A DNA stretch of 64,000 bases from Zhongshania marina. GTDB taxonomy: Bacteria; Pseudomonadota; Gammaproteobacteria; Pseudomonadales; Spongiibacteraceae. The notes beneath the pieces were generated by a model. That model was not told the DNA's origin. It ran no database searches and worked only from the letters and a program-made list of their open reading frames with translations. Both the position numbers and the translations under genes were made by a program. Where the stretch lies: contig NZ_PQGG01000040.1 in the NCBI RefSeq assembly GCF_002915595.1, forward strand, positions 156,408-220,407. The letters run 5' to 3'. How positions within the stretch are numbered: the stretch's first letter is position 1; each line of letters begins with the position of its first letter. This document shows positions 59,606-64,000 of the stretch, piece by piece.

Positions 59606-60919
59606 ATGAGTCAAATGCGTAATATAACGCTTGCTCTAGCTGTAGGGTGCAGCGCTTTTTCTGCTTTTGCGGCAGACGACGAAGAAACGGTAATTGATAA
59701 TCGCTGGCGCATGCACGGCATAATCGGCTCCACGATTGCCGATAAAAGCGATTTTGATTCAGGCAACCAAGGTAAAATCGGTCTAGGCAAGCCAATTAGC
59801 GCCTACGTTATGGTCGACACGCACCTTAATTATGGTGAGTTCAAAAACTCTAAAGATGACACCTACAGCCGTACTGCGGGTGGCTTAGACTTTTTATACT
59901 TCCCACGCGGCGCATTCATGCTAGATGCCGACCCAGTTCAACCATACATCGGTGTAGGTTTGACTTACCACGAAGTAGAATATGATGCAGGTACAATCAC
60001 TGCCACTCAGTCTGACTATGGTAGCGATCTTATCGGCGGTTTTAGCTATGAACTTGATACTGTCGCGATACGTGGCGAAGTGCGCTATCAGATCGATAGT
60101 ATCAAGCGTCAAGCTCCACTATTCCCTAACGACGATAATTTCTACACCTACGCTGTCTTAATAGGTATTTCTGTTCCCTTCGGTGAAAAGCCACTGCCGT
60201 ATAATTACGACTCAGACGGTGACGGCGTACCAGACCGCTTAGATAAGTGTCCCAACACCCCCCGTGGTACTCCAGTTGATTCCACTGGCTGCCCATTGGA
60301 TAGCGACAACGACGGTATTCCAAACTTCCGCGATCAGTGCCCCAATACGCCACCAGGCGCACGGGTTAACGTAAACGGCTGTTCAATTGATGACGACGGC
60401 GATGGCGTACCAAATGACATCGACCAATGTCCAAATACACCACGTGGCGTACCAGTGAACGCGCAGGGCTGCCCACTTGATAGCGACGGCGACGGCGTAC
60501 CTGACAAGATTGACCAATGTCCTGGCACTCTACCCGGCTTGAAAGTTAACTCGCGCGGCTGTGTTATTTCTCAAACCGTTGAGCTCTCAGGCGTACACTT
60601 TGAGTTCAATAAATCGCGCTTAATGCTCGACTCACAAACCATTCTAGATAAAGTGGCCGAGTCGCTGTCAAACGAGCCTGACGTTAGCATCATCATTATG
60701 GGCCACACCGACTCTGTCGGCAGTGATTCCTATAACCTGACACTGTCTCAGCAACGTGCGCAGTCAGTCGTTAATTATTTATCGACTAAAGGCATTAGCC
60801 GTTCACGTCAACAAGCGAAAGGTTATGGCGAAAGCAGACCAGTAGCTGACAACAACACAGACGAAGGCCGTGAGCGCAATCGCCGTGTTGAATTACAGGT
60901 TATTAGCCCAAATCAATAA
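59606..60919 (+). CDS. OmpA-family outer-membrane protein with TSP3 repeats
   Basis: The 437-residue product has a signal peptide (ending AFSAFA), an 8-strand-type beta-barrel domain (about 25-200; alternating hydrophobic strands such as IGVGLTYHEVEY), calcium-binding thrombospondin-type-3 repeats (about 203-310; DSDGDGVPD, DSDNDGIPN, DDDGDGVPN, DSDGDGVPD) and a C-terminal OmpA/MotB peptidoglycan-binding domain (about 320-435; GHTDSVGSDSYNLTLSQQRAQSV, ERNRRVEL). This is an OprF-like layout. ATG at 59606 is chosen because GGAG lies 9 bases upstream. Confidence 0.9.
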   Translation: MSQMRNITLALAVGCSAFSAFAADDEETVIDNRWRMHGIIGSTIADKSDFDSGNQGKIGLGKPISAYVMVDTHLNYGEFKNSKDDTYSRTAGGLDFLYFPRGAFMLDADPVQPYIGVGLTYHEVEYDAGTITATQSDYGSDLIGGFSYELDTVAIRGEVRYQIDSIKRQAPLFPNDDNFYTYAVLIGISVPFGEKPLPYNYDSDGDGVPDRLDKCPNTPRGTPVDSTGCPLDSDNDGIPNFRDQCPNTPPGARVNVNGCSIDDDGDGVPNDIDQCPNTPRGVPVNAQGCPLDSDGDGVPDKIDQCPGTLPGLKVNSRGCVISQTVELSGVHFEFNKSRLMLDSQTILDKVAESLSNEPDVSIIIMGHTDSVGSDSYNLTLSQQRAQSVVNYLSTKGISRSRQQAKGYGESRPVADNNTDEGRERNRRVELQVISPNQ

Positions 60920-60937
60920 GGCTGAGAAATACTGAAT

Positions 60938-60966
60938 AAGGGCGGTTTTACCGCCCTTTTTTATTG
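60938..60966 (+). terminator. Terminator behind the TSP3/OmpA gene
   Basis: AAGGGCGGT at 60938-60946 pairs with ACCGCCCTT at 60950-60958 with a 3-base loop, followed by TTTTTTATT. It also fits as a weaker terminator for dinB on the other strand. Confidence 0.9.
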
Positions 60967-61001
60967 CCCACGTTTTGGTGCTAAACCGAAAACCAATAAA
61001 A

Positions 61002-62093
61002 TCAGTCAAGATCAGAAAATAAATCTAATTGTTCCTCACGAAAATACGGCAATACGCTCTTTTCCGTTTGCTCTTCTTTTGCCGAAAAACGCACTCCTAT
61101 CCCGATCAAACGCAGTGCTGCGGCCATCCGTGGCCAGGCCCCCTCCAGCAAGCCTTCGAAAAGCGCCAAGCTCAACTCACCGTCATGTCGACGATCAATC
61201 GTTGTTTGTCGAAAATCTGCGGATTTCAATTTTACAAAAGCCCCTGAAAACCGCTTATCACCCGCTCGTATCAAACGCTTTTCAAGCTCGACAAATAAAT
61301 CCGATACCGCGGCTTTAGCGGCATCAACACCGACAAGATCCTGTGCAAAGGTCGTCTCAACACTCAATGATTTACGCTCTCTGTGCGGCTTGACTAAGCG
61401 CTCGTCTATACCTCGCGCATAGTCATACAGTTGATGGCCAAACTTGCCGAAAAGTGTCAGCAGCTCCTCCAATGAGCGCACCCTCAAATCCGCACAGGAA
61501 TAAATTTCATGCTCTGCCATTCGCGCGGCCATCACTTTGCCAACACCATGAATTTTCTTAACCGGCAAACCCAATACAAACTCATCAACTTGCGCCGGCG
61601 TAATCACCGTCAAGCCATCGGGCTTATCCCAGTCACTTGCTACCTTCGCCAAAAACTTATTAGGCGCGACACCTGCAGAAATCGTGATTCCTACTTCCTC
61701 CCTTACCTGGCGACGAATCGCCTGCGCAATACGTGTCGCGCTACCTTGAAAATCGCTGCAGTTGCTTACATCCAGATAAGCTTCATCCAAAGACAGCGGC
61801 TCAATTTCGCTAGTGTAGCGGCCAAAAATCTCTCTTATCTGCAGTGCAACCTCGCGATATTTTTCCATACGCGGAGTGAGCACGATAAGTTCTGGACAGC
61901 GCCGCATAGCACTCGCCGTCGGCATAGCCGAATGAATACCGAAGGCGCGAGCCTCGTAATTACATGTTGCGACTACCCCTCTGCGATCCGCCGCACCGCC
62001 TACGGCAACGGGTCGTCCTTGTAAGCTTGGATCATCACGCAGCTCCACTGAGGCATAAAAGCAATCACAGTCGCAGTGAATTATCTTACGCAA
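61002..62093 (-). CDS. dinB: DNA polymerase IV
   Basis: The 363-residue Y-family translesion polymerase has DCDCFYASVELRDDPSL, with the catalytic aspartate, the second acid pair in SLDEAYLDV, SAGVAPNKFLAKVASDWDKP, the helix-hairpin-helix KIHGVGKVMAARM, and a C-terminal little finger. The C-terminal DLFSDLD fits a beta-clamp-binding motif. The start is a TTG at 62091-62093, giving MRKIIHCDCDC as in E. coli DinB; longer in-frame reading adds residues without similarity. SOS control is expected, but no clear LexA box was identified. Confidence 0.94.
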   Translation of the reverse strand: MRKIIHCDCDCFYASVELRDDPSLQGRPVAVGGAADRRGVVATCNYEARAFGIHSAMPTASAMRRCPELIVLTPRMEKYREVALQIREIFGRYTSEIEPLSLDEAYLDVSNCSDFQGSATRIAQAIRRQVREEVGITISAGVAPNKFLAKVASDWDKPDGLTVITPAQVDEFVLGLPVKKIHGVGKVMAARMAEHEIYSCADLRVRSLEELLTLFGKFGHQLYDYARGIDERLVKPHRERKSLSVETTFAQDLVGVDAAKAAVSDLFVELEKRLIRAGDKRFSGAFVKLKSADFRQTTIDRRHDGELSLALFEGLLEGAWPRMAAALRLIGIGVRFSAKEEQTEKSVLPYFREEQLDLFSDLD

Positions 62094-62171
62094 AACGCAC
62101 CACTCACTACCCCACTCAAACAACTGTATAAATAGCCAGCAAAATATCAAATACCCACTCGTAAGTCACTA

Positions 62172-62624
62172 ATGAATATGCGCTATACTGGCGGCATTGT
62201 TAGTAATGCGAGCAATTTAGAAATGACCATTGGCAGCTGGACCCCCGAAAAAGAAAAAGACACGCTCACAATAGACTCGCAGTGGCTGCAACGCTGTATT
62301 GCGATAAGCCAAGAGGATCAGTTAGAAGCGCTACCAGCTCCCTTCACAAGTGATGAACAACAACGCTATAGCGTCTTTATGCGCGTCTCTCAAGAACACT
62401 GGCAGGCCGCCGCAGAAGAACTCAGCAATGACGATATTATTGCCTTAATTCGCTTTTTCACCCGTGCCGAAAAACTTATTAGCGGCTGGGACGCTGGCAA
62501 AGAGTCGCCTGCTATATGGCTTAATAAGGTACTGCGCAAGCGCGGCGAAAAACTGGACCGCGAAATGCTGTTATGGATTCGCAATAACACCGACAACCGC
62601 TTTATTCCTAACGGTGGCCTATAA
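62172..62624 (+). CDS. Conserved hypothetical protein
   Basis: I do not recognise a named family. The product has 150 residues (or 133 if it starts at ATG 62223, which I consider as likely), is acidic to neutral and alpha-helical (QWLQRCIAISQEDQLEAL, EELSNDDIIALIRFFTRAEKLI, WLNKVLRKRGEKLDREMLLWIRNNT) and has no membrane or signal segment. The TATACT box at 62187 fits a promoter just ahead of the shorter start. It is divergent from dinB. Confidence 0.7.
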   Translation: MNMRYTGGIVSNASNLEMTIGSWTPEKEKDTLTIDSQWLQRCIAISQEDQLEALPAPFTSDEQQRYSVFMRVSQEHWQAAAEELSNDDIIALIRFFTRAEKLISGWDAGKESPAIWLNKVLRKRGEKLDREMLLWIRNNTDNRFIPNGGL

Positions 62625-62654
62625 CAACATCAATGCAGTGCCAATAAACCTTTA

Positions 62655-62948
62655 TTACTCCGGTTTATTTTTTTCGAAGCCAGCTAATTGTTCTGCACTG
62701 GCTTCACCTTGAAATTCCGCCTTCCACTGCGAATACGGCATACCGTAAACGCGCTCTCGTGCCGCATCGTAATCGACACTCAGATTCTCGTCCGCCGCTG
62801 CGGCCATATACCATTTAGACAAACAGTTGCGACAAAAACCCGCCAAATTCATCAGATCAATATTTTGAACATCTTTACGCTCATCTAAATGAGCTAATAG
62901 ACGCCGAAATACAGCCGCCTCAATTGCATCAATTTGCGTTTTATCCAT
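62655..62948 (-). CDS. DUF1244-family protein
   Basis: The 97-residue product has LMNLAGFCRNCLSKWY and ARERVYGMPYSQWKAEFQG, the signature of DUF1244. Two cysteines lie close together (CRNC). The function is unknown. An AGGA ribosome-binding site precedes the ATG. It converges with the preceding hypothetical gene. Confidence 0.9.
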   Translation of the reverse strand: MDKTQIDAIEAAVFRRLLAHLDERKDVQNIDLMNLAGFCRNCLSKWYMAAAADENLSVDYDAARERVYGMPYSQWKAEFQGEASAEQLAGFEKNKPE

Positions 62949-63071
62949 TGTTTCGTCCTAATAAATTAAAGTTTCACTGTGCATTATCGCAAAGTTTGCT
63001 ATGTTATGGCTGTTGCAAGTAGTGAAGTTCGTCGATTAATACAAAATACACGTTTACCGAGGCTCGCTGAT

Positions 63072-63629
63072 ATGACAAATAAGAAGATGGATCCCGTTGC
63101 ACTGATCCGCAAAGAAATTGAATCGCTAGAAGCAAAAGTTGAACAACTGCGTGACCGCTTAATGGTGGATGCCAATAAAGCTATCGATAAGGCAAAAGCA
63201 CAGGCAGAACGCGCCCGCGAAAAATTAAAGGCAGAACAAGCCAAGCTTGGCGAATTGCAGAAAAAAGCCAAAGCAAAAATGGATAGCCGAATCCAAAAGC
63301 AAGTTGATCGCGCACACTCCGCTGTCGAGAGTGCCAAGGAATTAGAGCTAGACGCCAAGGCTGTAATGATTATGGCCAAGAATCAACTGGCCGAGCTTAA
63401 AGGCGACTATCAACGCGCTAAGGCACTAGCCAAAGCAGCCCAAGATGCCGCAAAAAGCTTTGACAGCAAAACCAAAGCTGCGCCCAAAAAGGCAGCAGCA
63501 AAAAAAGCCCCGGCCAAAAAGCCAGCGGCGAAAAAAGTTGCTGCTAAAAAAGCGCCAGCCAAAAAAGCACCTGCGAAGAAAGCCGCACCTAAAAAGGCTG
63601 CCGCTAAAAAAGCAGCCCCAAAACAGTAG
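63072..63629 (+). CDS. AlgP-like Lys/Ala-rich (histone H1-like) protein
   Basis: The 185-residue product begins with a coiled-coil domain (about 5-130; IRKEIESLEAKVEQLRDRL) and ends with a Lys/Ala/Pro-rich tail (about 135-185; KKAPAKKPAAKK-type repeats). This resembles AlgP/AlgR3 of Pseudomonas, a histone H1-like DNA-binding protein linked to alginate regulation there. The tail should bind DNA by charge. ATG at 63072 with GAGG upstream is used; an in-frame start at 62979 adds 31 residues that do not resemble the family. Confidence 0.82.
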   Translation: MTNKKMDPVALIRKEIESLEAKVEQLRDRLMVDANKAIDKAKAQAERAREKLKAEQAKLGELQKKAKAKMDSRIQKQVDRAHSAVESAKELELDAKAVMIMAKNQLAELKGDYQRAKALAKAAQDAAKSFDSKTKAAPKKAAAKKAPAKKPAAKKVAAKKAPAKKAPAKKAAPKKAAAKKAAPKQ

Positions 63630-63665
63630 CAGCACCTTCAAAGCACGGGTTGTAAAGCAATTAAG

Positions 63666-64000
63666 TGTAGTAGCTCAGACTTGATCTGACAGTTACCCGT
63701 TTTTTACCGGTGTCTGCCAGTTTAGATCTGAGCTAAATTCTTCTCAGCCCAGATCGTTTTACCATCAAGTAAAGTTGCCATTGGCGTTCTGCCGCAGCAC
63801 ATCTTGCCCTGATGAGTTCGCTCATTGTTGTAATATTTAATCCATTCGTCCAGATCTTTTTGTAGCTCGTTAATATCGGCATACAGTTTCTTGCGGAAGG
63901 TGATCTGATAGAACTCTTGCAGAATGGTCTTGTGGAAGCGCTCGCAGATCCCATTGGTTTGCGGATGCATTGCTTTCGTCTTCGTATGATCAATGTCATT
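63666..64000 (-). mobile_element. IS481-family insertion sequence, one end (partial)
   Basis: The transposase reading frame runs toward the left edge of the element, and the element leaves the window at the right. Its end is probably TGTAGTAGCTCAGA at 63666-63679, consistent with TGT-type IS481 termini, and a matching TCTGAGCTA follows at 63727-63735. The exact terminus and target duplication need the far end, which lies outside. Confidence 0.65.
63722..64000 (-). CDS. IS481-family transposase (C-terminal part)
   Basis: The window holds the last 92 residues. HTKTKAMHPQTNGICERFHK and EWIKYYNNERTHQGK are rve integrase-core signatures with the last catalytic glutamate in ICERF, and CCGRTPMATLLDGK is typical of the IS481 family. 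The gene continues past the right edge; the internal ATG at 63970 is not its start. Confidence 0.93.
   Translation of the reverse strand, partial: NDIDHTKTKAMHPQTNGICERFHKTILQEFYQITFRKKLYADINELQKDLDEWIKYYNNERTHQGKMCCGRTPMATLLDGKTIWAEKNLAQI

Noticed and set aside
60938..61001. LexA box for dinB
   Set aside because: dinB is read from the other end; no convincing CTGT-N8-ACAG site was found near its start at 62093.
1..64000. CRISPR arrays or rRNA genes
   Set aside because: No regularly spaced repeats and no rRNA-like sequence were seen.

Overview
The window is chromosomal DNA of a gammaproteobacterium, most likely a marine member of the Cellvibrionales/Spongiibacteraceae (Zhongshania- or Spongiibacter-like). 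This is inferred from gene order and protein style, not from a database search. The order ihfB-rpsA-cmk-aroA-tyrA-hisC-pheA-serC-gyrA followed by mtaD-ubiG-mupP-yciK matches the Pseudomonas arrangement, and lapA-lapB-pyrF and alaS-lysC-csrA-tRNA-Ser are also classic gammaproteobacterial blocks. Base composition is moderate and fairly even, genes are dense, and only the right edge carries a mobile element.

Layout. 1-5.1 kb: an amino-acid catabolic pair (leucine-dehydrogenase-like enzyme, cut by the window edge, and a fused indolepyruvate:ferredoxin oxidoreductase) with a divergent Lrp/AsnC regulator and a 10-bp inverted repeat between them. 5.1-8.6 kb: a structured intergenic region, a small exported protein, an SLC13-type permease and a DHH phosphoesterase. 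8.7-22.3 kb: a long minus-strand run with pyrF, the LPS-control genes lapA/lapB, ihfB, rpsA, cmk, the aromatic/serine/histidine genes aroA, tyrA, hisC, pheA and serC, and gyrA. 22.5-26.0 kb: plus-strand mtaD, ubiG, mupP and yciK. 26.0-31.9 kb: a REP-like fragment, an HDOD protein, an alanine-glyoxylate-type aminotransferase, an exonuclease/GIY-YIG fusion, an exported glutathione peroxidase and a DUF3080 lipoprotein. 31.9-36.0 kb: a divergent three-gene locus made of an RLAN/RimK-like ATP-grasp ligase, a GNAT acetyltransferase fused to a papain-like C39 peptidase, and a DUF1704 HEXXXH metallopeptidase. 36.1-42.0 kb: an OmpA-cupredoxin fusion, ppnP and an RND efflux pair. 42.4-48.8 kb: tRNA-Ser(GCU), csrA, lysC, alaS, a Trm112-like protein, an M23 peptidase and greB. 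48.9-53.3 kb: an alpha/beta hydrolase, a DUF1134/EipA protein, a Nudix hydrolase, a uracil-DNA-glycosylase-family protein and a repeat-rich peptidoglycan-binding protein. 53.6-61 kb: a stand-alone gcvP, a 924-residue lipoprotein with collagen-like hexapeptides, and an OmpA protein with thrombospondin-type-3 repeats. 61-64 kb: dinB, small conserved proteins, an AlgP-like Lys/Ala-rich protein, and the end of an IS481-family element that runs out of the window.

Most of the window is housekeeping. The best candidate for an incompletely described system is the 31.9-36.0 kb ligase/acetyltransferase-peptidase/metallopeptidase locus. It has the parts needed to attach amino acids or peptides through amide bonds, acetylate them and cleave them, but no substrate can be read from the sequence. 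Secondary points of interest are the OmpA-cupredoxin fusion without the usual axial copper ligand, the M23 peptidase with a changed zinc-ligand motif, and the exported repeat proteins at 52-60 kb.
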